Origin: Kineococcus sp. NBC_00420
GTDB taxonomy: Bacteria > Actinomycetota > Actinomycetes > Actinomycetales > Kineococcaceae
DNA length: 64,000 bases
NCBI RefSeq assembly: GCF_036021035.1
Contig: NZ_CP107930.1
Location: forward strand, 3,100,001 to 3,164,000
Direction: 5' to 3'
Position 1 is the first letter of the stretch. Each line of letters starts with the position of its first letter. Positions 8,084-15,734 of the stretch are shown here, in pieces. The position numbers were made by a program, and so were the translations under genes. Under the pieces are notes generated by a model. The model did not search any database. It saw nothing but the letters and a program-made list of their open reading frames with translations, and was not told the DNA's origin.

Positions 8084-8189
8084 GACGCGACCTGTTCGCC
8101 GTGAGTTCACCGCCCGATCACCGGGCCGTCGACCGACGCGGGGCGGCCCGGGGTTGCATGCCGGCGTGCACCTGACCCCTGACCTCGGC

Positions 8190-9047
8190 ATGACCGTTCG
8201 TGACGACGAGGACGAGCCCGAACTGCTGACGCCCGACGGCAGCGTCGTGGACACCTGGCGCGAGGACTACCCCTACGACGAGCGCCTCGGCCGCCCCGAG
8301 TACGACGCCGAGAAGCGGTTGCTCCAGATCGAGCTGCTCAAGCTCCAGCGCTGGCTCAAGGAGTCCGGCGAGCGCATCGTCGTGCTCTGCGAGGGACGTG
8401 ACGCGGCGGGCAAGGGCGGCACCATCAAGCGCTTCATGGAGCACCTCAACCCGCGCGGGGCCCGCGTCGTGGCGCTCGAGAAGCCGAGCGAGCGCGAGTC
8501 CACCCAGTGGTACTTCCAGCGCTACGTCCAGCACCTGCCGGCCGCCGGGGAGTTCGTCCTGTTCGACCGCTCCTGGTACAACCGCGCCGGGGTCGAGCGG
8601 GTCATGGGGTTCGCCTCGGCCGCGGAGTACGACCGGTTCGTGACCCAGGCCCCGCTGTTCGAGCGGATGCTCGTCGACGACGGGATCCACCTGGTGAAGT
8701 TCTGGTTCTCGGTGACCCGGGCCGAGCAGCGCACCCGCTTCCTCATCCGCCAGATCGACCCGGTCCGCCAGTGGAAGCTGTCGCCGATGGACCTCGCGAG
8801 CCTGGACCGCTGGGACGACTACACCGCGGCCAAGGAGGCGATGTTCTCCACCACGGACACCGACTTCGCCCCGTGGACGGTGGTGAAGACCAACGACAAG
8901 AAGCGCGCCCGGCTCGCCGCCATGCGCCACGTGCTGGCGATGTTCGACTACGACGACAAGGACGCCGAGGTCGTCGGCGTGCCGGACCCGCTGCTCGTCG
9001 TGCACGCGCGGACGATCCTCGAGACGGACCGCCGCCCCGCCGCCTGA
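8190..9047 (+). CDS. ppk2: Polyphosphate kinase 2
   Basis: A 285-residue PPK2-family kinase transferring phosphate between polyphosphate and nucleotides. It contains the Walker A motif EGRDAAGKGG (residues ~68-77), the lid region and the Walker B segment FDRSWYNRAGVERVMGF (residues ~125-141), all single-domain class I features; class I enzymes mostly phosphorylate nucleoside diphosphates. The ATG at 8190 matches the usual N-terminus; a GTG at 8166 is possible. Neither start has a clear ribosome-binding site. The phosphate transporter lies just downstream. Confidence 0.92.
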   Translation: MTVRDDEDEPELLTPDGSVVDTWREDYPYDERLGRPEYDAEKRLLQIELLKLQRWLKESGERIVVLCEGRDAAGKGGTIKRFMEHLNPRGARVVALEKPSERESTQWYFQRYVQHLPAAGEFVLFDRSWYNRAGVERVMGFASAAEYDRFVTQAPLFERMLVDDGIHLVKFWFSVTRAEQRTRFLIRQIDPVRQWKLSPMDLASLDRWDDYTAAKEAMFSTTDTDFAPWTVVKTNDKKRARLAAMRHVLAMFDYDDKDAEVVGVPDPLLVVHARTILETDRRPAA

Positions 9048-9144
9048 AGCCACCGGACCGGTGCACGGAGTCGCGCTCACGGGGGTCGCCACGACCACCG
9101 CGGGTGCGTCGCCGTGACCGTCCGTCCTGCTGGAAGGCCGGGTT

Positions 9145-9175
9145 CCCGACGCGGGATGAACGCCGCGTGAACTCT
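9145..9175 (-). promoter_or_regulatory. PHO-box-like direct repeats before the phosphate transporter
   Basis: Read on the minus strand, two adjacent 11-nt units begin GTTCACGC (ending near 9164) and GTTCATCC, with a weaker third. This matches the GTTCACC direct-repeat unit of PhoP boxes in Streptomyces. The repeats end about 20 bases before the transporter start. Phosphate control of the downstream operon is inferred from repeat spacing and gene function. Confidence 0.45.
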
Positions 9176-9192
9176 CCCGCCGGAGGGCCGAA

Positions 9193-10452
9193 GTGGCTTC
9201 TCGCGGGTCCTGCGGAGGGGCAGCCTTTCCCCTCGTGGAGACAGCAACGCTCATCCTCGTGCTGGTCGTCGTGGTGGCGCTCACCTTCGACTTCACCAAC
9301 GGCTTCCACGACACGGCCAACGCGATGGCCACGTCCATCGCCACCGGAGCTCTGCCACCCAAGGTGGCTGTGGGCCTCTCCGGCATCCTCAACCTCGTCG
9401 GGGCGTTCCTGTCCGTCGAGGTCGCCCTCACCGTCTCGAACGCGGTCGTCAAGATCCAGGACAAGAGCGGTGCCCCCAAACCCGAACTGCTCGACGGCGG
9501 GGGCTCGGCGCTCCTGCTGATCGTCCTCGCCGGCCTCGTCGGCGCGATCGCCTGGAACCTGCTGACCTGGCTGATCGGTCTGCCGTCCAGCTCCTCGCAC
9601 GCCCTCTTCGGCGGCCTGATCGGCGCGACCGTCGCCGGCCTCGGCTGGGCGGGCGTGAACTGGAACGGCGACGGCACCAAGATCGACGGCGTCGTGGGCA
9701 AGGTCATCATCCCCGCGGTCGCGTCGCCGATCCTGGCCGCGATCGTCGCGACCGTCGGCACCTTCGTCGTCCACAAGGTCATCTCGGGCGTCGCTCAGCG
9801 CTTCACCGACCAGGGGTTCCGCTGGGGCCAGATCGGCTCCGCCTCGCTGGTGTCGCTGGCGCACGGCACGAACGACGCGCAGAAGACGATGGGGGTCATC
9901 ACCCTCGGGCTGATCGCCTCCGGCCACTGGTCCAGCACCGAGTCCATCCCGTTCTGGGTCAAGGTCGCCTGCGCCCTCGCCATCGCCTCCGGGACCTACC
10001 TCGGCGGCTGGCGGATCATCCGCACCCTGGGCAAGGGCCTCATCGAGATCACCCCGCCGCAGGGCATGGCTGCCGAGACCGCGTCCGGCGCGGTCATCCT
10101 GATCTCCAGCCACCTGGGCTTCGCGCTCTCCACGACCCACGTGACGACCGGCTCGGTGCTCGGCGCCGGCGTCGGCAAGCCCGGTGCCGTCGTGCGCTGG
10201 CGGGTCGCCGGCCGCATGGTCATCGCCTGGGTGACGACCATCCCGGCCGCCGGGATCGTCGGGGCCCTCATGTGGTGGATCGGCCACGCGCTGGGCGGCG
10301 GCGCCGTCGGCGCGATCGTCATCACCGCGATCCTGGTCGCCTTCACGCTCGTCGTGATGCGCCACTCGCGCAAGAACCCGGTGCACGCCGGCAACGTCAA
10401 CGACGAGTGGGAAGCGAGCGAGGGTGCCGACCGCACCCCCGCCGCGGTCTGA
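9193..10452 (+). CDS. pit: PiT-family inorganic phosphate transporter
   Basis: A 419-residue low-affinity phosphate permease with about ten helices. It carries both PiT signatures, GFHDTANAMATS near the N-terminus and GTNDAQKTMGV in the second half, plus the GLPSSSSHAL motif. GGAGGG lies five bases before the GTG at 9193, which favours that start; the family more often begins at the GTG at 9235. Together with PPK2 upstream and a small membrane protein downstream it forms a phosphate-handling cluster. Confidence 0.92.
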   Translation: MASRGSCGGAAFPLVETATLILVLVVVVALTFDFTNGFHDTANAMATSIATGALPPKVAVGLSGILNLVGAFLSVEVALTVSNAVVKIQDKSGAPKPELLDGGGSALLLIVLAGLVGAIAWNLLTWLIGLPSSSSHALFGGLIGATVAGLGWAGVNWNGDGTKIDGVVGKVIIPAVASPILAAIVATVGTFVVHKVISGVAQRFTDQGFRWGQIGSASLVSLAHGTNDAQKTMGVITLGLIASGHWSSTESIPFWVKVACALAIASGTYLGGWRIIRTLGKGLIEITPPQGMAAETASGAVILISSHLGFALSTTHVTTGSVLGAGVGKPGAVVRWRVAGRMVIAWVTTIPAAGIVGALMWWIGHALGGGAVGAIVITAILVAFTLVVMRHSRKNPVHAGNVNDEWEASEGADRTPAAV

Positions 10453-10465
10453 GGGGAACAACGAC

Positions 10466-10765
10466 ATGGTCCAGAACCTGACCCTCGTCGGCGACGCGCT
10501 GTGGAAGATCCTCCTCGTCGCCCTCGTCCTGGGCGCCGGCCTGCCGGTGCTCTTCTCCGCCGGTGTGCGCTCGCTGGCCTACGGGGCGGGTGGCTCGGCC
10601 GAGACCAGCCACGCACCCGGACACCCGATCGGGAAGGTCCTCGCGGTCGTCTGCTTCGCGATCGTGATCCTGGCCGTCGCGCTCGGCATCACGTTCATCG
10701 TGGCCAGCGGGTTCGGCAAGGCGCTCAGCTTCGAGCACGTCTTCCCGACCATCGTCGACAAGTGA
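10466..10765 (+). CDS. Small membrane protein downstream of pit
   Basis: A 99-residue protein with two hydrophobic helices (LVALVLGAGLPVLFSAGV and VLAVVCFAIVILAVALGITF). The ATG at 10466 follows a GAGGGG ribosome-binding site 13 bases after the transporter stop. I do not recognise a named family, but the position in the operon suggests an accessory role in phosphate transport. The two helices with a short cytoplasmic or external loop would fit a regulatory or stabilising subunit. Confidence 0.7.
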   Translation: MVQNLTLVGDALWKILLVALVLGAGLPVLFSAGVRSLAYGAGGSAETSHAPGHPIGKVLAVVCFAIVILAVALGITFIVASGFGKALSFEHVFPTIVDK

Positions 10766-10775
10766 CGGGACAGCC

Positions 10776-11090
10776 ATGACCTCCAGCTCCACCAACCTCG
10801 CGACCCGCGTCGTCGACTGGCTGCGCGCCGGGTACCCGGGCGGCGTCCCGCGCCAGGACTACGTGGCCCTGCTCGGCCTGCTGCGCCGCAAGCTCACCGA
10901 CGAGGAGGTCCACTCCATCGCCGCCGAGATCGTCGGTCTCGCCCGGCAGGGCGAGGTCATCACCGTCTCCGACGTGGAGCGCCTCATCAACGAGGCCACC
11001 CTCGACGAACCGGCGACCGCCGACGTCGCCCGGGTGTCCTCGCACCTGGCCGCCGGTGGCTGGCCGCTCGCGGACTACCCCCGCGACTGA
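10776..11090 (+). CDS. DUF3349-like protein
   Basis: A 104-residue soluble, helical protein resembling DUF3349. The pattern GYPGGVPRQDYVALLGLLRR, then LTDEEVHSIAAEI and VERLINEATLDEP, is typical of that actinobacterial family, whose function is unknown. It starts ten bases after the small membrane protein and ends before a strong terminator, so it closes the phosphate operon. Confidence 0.72.
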   Translation: MTSSSTNLATRVVDWLRAGYPGGVPRQDYVALLGLLRRKLTDEEVHSIAAEIVGLARQGEVITVSDVERLINEATLDEPATADVARVSSHLAAGGWPLADYPRD

Positions 11091-11105
11091 ACGACTCCGC
11101 CCCCG

Positions 11106-11136
11106 ACGCCGCACCCCCTCGACGGGGGTGCGGCGT
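11106..11136 (+). terminator. Hairpin terminator after the phosphate operon
   Basis: A perfect 13-bp stem (ACGCCGCACCCCC and its complement) with the loop TCGAC lies 15 bases after the stop of the DUF3349-like gene. It is followed by TTCGTCGTCC. Confidence 0.8.
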
Positions 11137-11152
11137 TCGTCGTCCAGCGCAC

Positions 11153-11204
11153 GGTCCCACGGCGCGGTCCCACCGCACGGGCCCACCGCACGGGCCCACC
11201 CACA
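11153..11204. repeat. Four tandem 13-bp repeats
   Basis: Four consecutive 13-base units with consensus GGKCCCACCGCAC occupy the gap between the terminator and the next gene. Neighbouring units differ at one to four positions, so the array looks old. No role is visible. Confidence 0.75.
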
Positions 11205-11264
11205 CGGACCCGGCGCGGGCACCCGGTGTTTGCCCCGACGTGATCTCCCAGGCACACTCCCGCC

Positions 11265-11609
11265 GTGACCCCCACGCGCGACACCGGGACCGTGCTCAAC
11301 GACTGGTTCGAAGGGCTCGACGTCGAGGACACCGATGAGGCCTTCTTCTGCCTCCGGACGGGCGCCTACTCCCGCAAGCTGCTGACGTCGCTGCGGCGGG
11401 TGCTGGCCCCCGCCACCGCCACCCGGCACGGGCTCGACGACCCGCACACCGCCGCCCCGGGCGATCCGCTGAGCGCCAGCGTCCAGACGTTCCTGCGCCA
11501 GCACCTGCTGGCCGGGGAGACCGCCGACCTCTGCGCGGTCCAGCACCCGTTGCCCCTCCAGCGGCGGCGGACGACGGCCCTGCGCGACGTGCGAGGCTGC
11601 CGTCCGTGA
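11265..11609 (+). CDS. Hypothetical protein coupled to crcB
   Basis: A 114-residue protein of unknown family, rich in acidic residues at the N-terminus (DWFEGLDVEDTDEAFFCL). Codon use is normal for the region. The gene overlaps the first crcB gene by four bases (GTGA), which implies translational coupling. The GTG start has no ribosome-binding site but follows CACACT at six bases, with TTTGCC 18 bases further up, consistent with leaderless transcription. A role in fluoride resistance would be a guess from position only. Confidence 0.6.
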   Translation: MTPTRDTGTVLNDWFEGLDVEDTDEAFFCLRTGAYSRKLLTSLRRVLAPATATRHGLDDPHTAAPGDPLSASVQTFLRQHLLAGETADLCAVQHPLPLQRRRTTALRDVRGCRP

Positions 11610-12019
11610 GCACGCCCGAGGCGCCGCCGCACCGTGATCCGCGGCTCCTCGTGCTCGTCGGCGCCGGCGGCGCGGTGGGGACCGTGGCCCGCTGGGCCGT
11701 CTCGGCCGGCGTTCCCGTCGTGTCCGGGTGGCCGCTCGCGACGCTCACGGTGAACCTCCTCGGGTCCTTCGCGCTGGGCCTGCTGCTGGAGTCCCTGCTG
11801 CGACGGGGACCGGAGACCGCCGCGCTGCGTCGCCGGCGCCTCGGGCTCGGGACGGGGTTCTGCGGCGGGTTCACGACGTGCTCCAGCTTCGCCGTCGAAC
11901 TGGACCGCCTGGTCAGCGGGGGGCACCCGGCGACCGCCCTCGGCTACGCCGCCGTCAGCCTGCTCGGCGGCCTGGTCGCCGTCGTGCTCGGCATCGCCTG
12001 CGCGGTGCGGACCCGGTGA
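11606..12019 (+). CDS. crcB1: Fluoride channel subunit FluC/CrcB (first copy)
   Basis: A 137-residue CrcB/Fluc fluoride channel subunit with four hydrophobic helices. It has the conserved Asn of TVNLLGSFALG and the [12 protein letters not shown] break that coordinates the central sodium ion and lines the fluoride pore. It overlaps both neighbours by four bases, and a second Fluc subunit follows. Tandem copies usually assemble as an antiparallel heterodimer. Confidence 0.92.
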   Translation: MSTPEAPPHRDPRLLVLVGAGGAVGTVARWAVSAGVPVVSGWPLATLTVNLLGSFALGLLLESLLRRGPETAALRRRRLGLGTGFCGGFTTCSSFAVELDRLVSGGHPATALGYAAVSLLGGLVAVVLGIACAVRTR

Positions 12020-12378
12020 TCCTGCTCCTCGCCCTGGCCGGCGGTCTCGGCGCCGCGGCGCGGTTCGCCCTCGACGGGGAACTGCGCGCCCGGCGTCCCT
12101 CGGAGTTCCCGTGGCCGATCCTGCTCGTCAACGTGCTGGGTTCGCTCCTGCTCGGGTTCCTCACCGGTCTCGTCCTCGACGGCGCGGACGAGCGGTGGCA
12201 CCTCGTCCTCGGCGTCGGGTTCTGCGGCGGCTTCACGACGTTCAGCACCGCGATGGTCGACACCGTCCGGCTGGCGCAGCGGGGGGCGGTGCGCTCGGCG
12301 ACGCTGAACCTCGTCGGGACCCTGGCGACCACCGTCGTCGCGGCCGCCTTCGGGTGGGGACTGGCCGTCCTCCTGTAA
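12016..12378 (+). CDS. crcB2: Fluoride channel subunit FluC/CrcB (second copy)
   Basis: A 120-residue second Fluc subunit with the same hallmarks, [11 protein letters not shown] and [12 protein letters not shown]. The GTG at 12016 overlaps the stop of crcB1. The two proteins differ in length and charge distribution, as expected if they insert in opposite orientations and pair with each other. I saw no fluoride riboswitch upstream of the operon. Confidence 0.92.
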   Translation: MILLLALAGGLGAAARFALDGELRARRPSEFPWPILLVNVLGSLLLGFLTGLVLDGADERWHLVLGVGFCGGFTTFSTAMVDTVRLAQRGAVRSATLNLVGTLATTVVAAAFGWGLAVLL

Positions 12379-12384
12379 CCTCGA

Positions 12385-12463
12385 CCCCAGGTGTGCCGGG
12401 AAGTCTGGTCGGCGGTCCCGTCAGGGATCTCGCCCCTCATCGATCCCGGAAGCAGGTCGCTCC
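12385..12463 (+). promoter_or_regulatory. Structured leader upstream of nhaA with alternative pairings
   Basis: GGGATC (12424-12429) can pair either with TCCC (12416-12419, GTCA loop) or with GATCCC (12442-12447), and these pairings exclude each other. GCCG/CGGC (12395-12413) could form a further stem. A short motif GGAAG-N(2-3)-GGTCG occurs twice (12399-12411 and 12448-12459), the second copy close to the start codon. This layout is compatible with an ion-sensing riboswitch, but I cannot assign a class. Confidence 0.4.
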
Positions 12464-13777
12464 GTGCCCACCCCGCCCCCCACCGCTCGCCGTCTCCTCT
12501 TCCCCCGCGGTTCGTGGGAGGAACGCACCCGCCTCACCGACGTGCTGCGCAAGGAGACCACCGGCGGGGTCCTGCTGCTGGTGCTGACCGTCGTCGCGCT
12601 GGTCTGGGCGAACCTCCCCGGCGGCAGCTACGAGGACGTGCGGCAGTTCCACCTCGGGCCCGCGGCCCTGCACCTGAACCTCTCGATCGAGCACTGGGCC
12701 GCCGACGGCCTGCTGGCGATCTTCTTCTTCGTCACCGGCCTCGAACTCAAGAAGGAGTTCGTCGCCGGCGACCTGCGCAGCCCCCGCGCGGCGGCCCTGC
12801 CGATCGCGGCGGCGCTCGGCGGGATGGCCGTGCCCGCCCTGCTGTTCGTGCTCGTCAACGTGCTGCACCCCGACGCCCCCGAAGGGGCACTGGTCGGCTG
12901 GGCCACCCCGACCGCCACCGACATCGCGTTCGCGCTCGGGATCCTGGCCGTCGTCGGTTCGCACCTGCCGTCGGGGTTGCGGACGTTCCTGCTGACCCTC
13001 GCGGTCGTGGACGACCTGCTGGGCATCACCGTCATCGCGATCTTCTACACCGAGCAGGTGAACTGGCTGCCGCTGCTGCTGGCCCTGGTGACGCTCGTGG
13101 CCTTCACCGTCGCGGTGCAGCTCCGGGTCCGGGCGTGGTGGCTGCTCGTCCCCCTCGCCCTCGCGACCTGGGGCCTGGTCCACGCCTCGGGGATCCACGC
13201 CACGGTCGCGGGGGTCCTGCTGGGGCTCGTGGTCCCGGTGCTGCGCAGCGAGAAGAACGGTGGCCCGGACGCCGGGCCGGGTCTCTCCGAGCACTTCGAG
13301 CACGTCTGGCGACCCCTGTCGACGGGGTTCGCGGTGCCGGTCTTCGCCCTGTTCTCCGCCGGGGTCGCCATCGGCGGCGCCTCGGGTTTCGCCGCCGCGA
13401 TGAAGGACTCCGTGGCCCTCGGCGTGATCGCCGGCCTCGTGCTGGGCAAACCGATCGGCATCGTCGCCACCACCTGGATCGTCTCGAAGGTGACGAAGGC
13501 CGAGCTCGACGAGAACCTGCGCTGGATCGACGTCCTGGGCATGGCGATGCTGGCCGGGATGGGGTTCACGGTCTCGCTGCTCATCGGGTCGCTCGCCTTC
13601 GGGGAGGGCACCGCAGCCGGTGAGCACGTGACGCTCGGGGTACTCGTCGGGTCGGCCGCCTCGGCGGTCCTCGCGGCCGTCGTGCTCTCCACCCGCAACC
13701 GCGTGTACCGCCGGATCGAGATCGAGGAGGGTGTCGACGCCGACGGGAACGGCATCCCGGACGTCTACGAACGCTGA
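12464..13777 (+). CDS. nhaA: Na+/H+ antiporter NhaA
   Basis: A 437-residue NhaA-type electrogenic sodium/proton exchanger. It retains the ion-site aspartates: D153 in TATDIAFA and the adjacent pair D183-D184 in [10 protein letters not shown]. Trp and Lys/Glu clusters near the cytoplasmic funnel ([14 protein letters not shown]) are conserved. The C-terminus carries a cytoplasmic tail with [12 protein letters not shown], which fits a calcium-binding loop. The GTG at 12464 has only a weak AGG upstream, inside the structured leader. Confidence 0.93.
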   Translation: MPTPPPTARRLLFPRGSWEERTRLTDVLRKETTGGVLLLVLTVVALVWANLPGGSYEDVRQFHLGPAALHLNLSIEHWAADGLLAIFFFVTGLELKKEFVAGDLRSPRAAALPIAAALGGMAVPALLFVLVNVLHPDAPEGALVGWATPTATDIAFALGILAVVGSHLPSGLRTFLLTLAVVDDLLGITVIAIFYTEQVNWLPLLLALVTLVAFTVAVQLRVRAWWLLVPLALATWGLVHASGIHATVAGVLLGLVVPVLRSEKNGGPDAGPGLSEHFEHVWRPLSTGFAVPVFALFSAGVAIGGASGFAAAMKDSVALGVIAGLVLGKPIGIVATTWIVSKVTKAELDENLRWIDVLGMAMLAGMGFTVSLLIGSLAFGEGTAAGEHVTLGVLVGSAASAVLAAVVLSTRNRVYRRIEIEEGVDADGNGIPDVYER

Positions 13778-13786
13778 CCGCCGGGA

Positions 13787-13810
13787 GCGGGTGGACCGGA
13801 TCACACCCGC
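13787..13810 (+). terminator. Hairpin after nhaA
   Basis: GCGGGTG (13787-13793) and CACCCGC (13804-13810) form a perfect 7-bp stem with a 10-nt loop, ten bases past the nhaA stop codon. It is followed by CCCGTCTTG. Confidence 0.5.
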
Positions 13811-13887
13811 CCCGTCTTGACGTCCGCCCGCGGCCGCCGCGATCGTGCAGGGATGCGCCACGGATCCCGGCCGTGCTGAGGAGTGCG

Positions 13888-14523
13888 GTGCTCGACACCG
13901 CGGACCTGCAGGACCAGGCGTGCGCGCTCTACCGCGACGTGCTGGGCCACGGTGAACCCGGGATGGAACTCAACCCGCGGCTGCTCTCGGCGCTGGTGCG
14001 CAACGGGGGTTCCGCCGTGGGCCTGGTCGAGGGGGAGCGCCTGGTCGCGTTCGCCTACGGCGTGCACGCCCACGACGCGGACGGCGACTACCACTACTCC
14101 CAGAGCGCCGCCGTCGCCCCCGACCACCAGGGTCTGGGGCTCGGCCGGCGGCTCAAGCAGGCCCAGGCCGACGTCGTCCGGACGGGCGGGGTGACGACGA
14201 TGCGCTGGGCCTACGACCCGGTGCTGGGCCGCAACGCCCACTTCAACCTCGACGTCCTCGGCGCGCGGGCGCGCTGGTTCGTCGACGACTTCTACTTCCG
14301 CCCCGGCACGGACCGGGTGGTCGTCGAGTGGGACCTGCGCGGCCCGCCCCGTCCCGCGCCCGTCGTCGAGGAACTGCACCTCCCCTCCGGTCCCGTGACG
14401 GCCGCGGTCCGGACCGACCTGCGGCGGGGTTTCCGCGCGCTGCTGGACGCCGGGTACGTGGCCGTCAGCTGCGGCCGGGCCGAGCACGGCGGATCGGTCT
14501 ACGGTTTCGGGCGTCCCCGATGA
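13888..14523 (+). CDS. GNAT acyltransferase of the COG3375 type (putative amino-acid succinyltransferase)
   Basis: A 211-residue GNAT protein with the acetyl-CoA-binding motif VAPDHQGLGLGRRLKQ (residues ~77-92) and MRWAYDPVLGRNAHFNLDVLG cut at motif ends. This pattern is typical of the COG3375 group, which lies beside N-succinylamino-acid racemases. In Geobacillus the equivalent enzyme succinylates D-amino acids, so the same is inferred here. The GTG at 13888 was chosen because GAGGAG sits five bases upstream. Confidence 0.75.
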   Translation: MLDTADLQDQACALYRDVLGHGEPGMELNPRLLSALVRNGGSAVGLVEGERLVAFAYGVHAHDADGDYHYSQSAAVAPDHQGLGLGRRLKQAQADVVRTGGVTTMRWAYDPVLGRNAHFNLDVLGARARWFVDDFYFRPGTDRVVVEWDLRGPPRPAPVVEELHLPSGPVTAAVRTDLRRGFRALLDAGYVAVSCGRAEHGGSVYGFGRPR

Positions 14524-14585
14524 GAACCACCTGCCTGAGAAGAACCACCTGCCTGACGAGAACCACCTGCCTGACGAGAACCACC
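14523..14585. repeat. Tandem 18-bp repeat, 3.5 copies
   Basis: Three full copies of an 18-base unit (AGAACCACCTGCCTGA plus two variable bases) and a half copy fill the gap between the acyltransferase and racemase genes. They end just before the GAGGAG ribosome-binding site of the racemase gene. The first copy overlaps the acyltransferase stop codon. The near identity of the copies suggests recent slippage. Confidence 0.9.
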
Positions 14586-14596
14586 GAGGAGCGAGC

Positions 14597-15715
14597 GTGA
14601 AGATCGTCCGTGCCGACCTGCACCAGGTGCGCCTGCCGCTGGTCCACGAGTTCCAGACCAGCTCGCACCGCAAGGGCTTCCTCGAACACCTGCTGGTGGA
14701 ACTGACCGACGAGGACGGCCGCACCGGGTGGGGTGAGATCGCCTGCCCCAGCGACCCGTTCTTCGCCCCCGACACCGTCGCGACGAGCTGGCACGTGGCG
14801 ACGACCTACCTGCTGCCCGCCGTCGTCGGACGTTCCGTCTCCTCCGCCCCGGAGGTCTCGGGCGCCTACGCCAAGGTGCGCGGACACCAGTTCGCGAAGG
14901 CCGGGGTGGACGTCGCGGCGTGGTCGTTGTGGTCGGCCCGCCAGGGGGTTCCGCTGTCCGCGGCGCTCGGGGGCACGCGGTCCTCGGTCGTCGCAGGGGT
15001 TTCGCTCGGCATCGAGAAGACCATCGACGACCTGCTCGAGCAGGTGCACCACCACCACGTCGGGTCCGGGTACCCGCGGGTCAAGCTGAAGATCCAGCCC
15101 GGGTGGGACGTCGAACCGGTCCACGCCGTGCGCGCCGCGTTCGGCGACGACCTGCTGCTGCACGTCGACGCCAACGGCGCCTACTCCGACTCCCCGGAAC
15201 ACCTGACGGCGTTGCGGGCCCTCGACGGGTTCGGGCTGACGATGATCGAGCAGCCGTTCGCGCCGCGGGCGTTCACGACGTCGGCGGAGTTCCAGCGTTC
15301 GGTCCGGACGCCCGTCTGCCTGGACGAGTCGATCGACACCGTCGACGACCTGCGGACCGCGCAGGCCCTGGGGTCGGGCCGGGTGCTGAACGTCAAGGTG
15401 TCGCGGATGGGCGGTCTGAGCACCGCGCTGGCGGCGCACGACCTCGCCGTCGAGTTCGGCTGGCCGGCCTGGGTCGGGGGGATGCACGAGTTCGGGGTGG
15501 GGCGCGCCGCGAACGTCGCGCTCTCCAGCCTCTCGGGTTTCACGATGCCCTCCGACGTGTCGGCGTCGGAGAAGTACTACGCCCGCGACGTGACGACGCC
15601 CATCACCGCCGTCGGCGGGATCGTGGCGGTCTCCGCCCTCCCGGGGCTGGGCGTCGAGGTGGACCGGGAGTTCCTGGTGCAGAACCGGGTCCGGGCCGAG
15701 GGTTTCACCGCGTGA
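14597..15715 (+). CDS. N-succinylamino-acid racemase / o-succinylbenzoate synthase-like enzyme
   Basis: A 372-residue enolase-superfamily enzyme of the MenC/NSAR group. The general acid/base lysines are K165 (VKLKIQPG) and K267 (NVKVSRMGG). The metal ligands are D191 (DANGAY), E218 (EQPF) and D243 (CLDES). The adjacent COG3375 acyltransferase favours NSAR activity (racemising N-succinyl amino acids in D- to L-amino-acid conversion) over menaquinone synthesis. The usual desuccinylase gene is not present nearby. Confidence 0.82.
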   Translation: MKIVRADLHQVRLPLVHEFQTSSHRKGFLEHLLVELTDEDGRTGWGEIACPSDPFFAPDTVATSWHVATTYLLPAVVGRSVSSAPEVSGAYAKVRGHQFAKAGVDVAAWSLWSARQGVPLSAALGGTRSSVVAGVSLGIEKTIDDLLEQVHHHHVGSGYPRVKLKIQPGWDVEPVHAVRAAFGDDLLLHVDANGAYSDSPEHLTALRALDGFGLTMIEQPFAPRAFTTSAEFQRSVRTPVCLDESIDTVDDLRTAQALGSGRVLNVKVSRMGGLSTALAAHDLAVEFGWPAWVGGMHEFGVGRAANVALSSLSGFTMPSDVSASEKYYARDVTTPITAVGGIVAVSALPGLGVEVDREFLVQNRVRAEGFTA

Positions 15716-15734
15716 GTCGCCGCCCGGGTCGGGA

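Noticed and set aside
7941-8110. Cyclic di-AMP or cyclic di-GMP riboswitch before the beta-helix gene
   Set aside because: The conserved core residues of those classes are not recognisable; only generic stems are seen.
11205-11605. Fluoride riboswitch before the crcB genes
   Set aside because: The conserved fluoride-riboswitch core was not found upstream of 11265 or inside the preceding gene.
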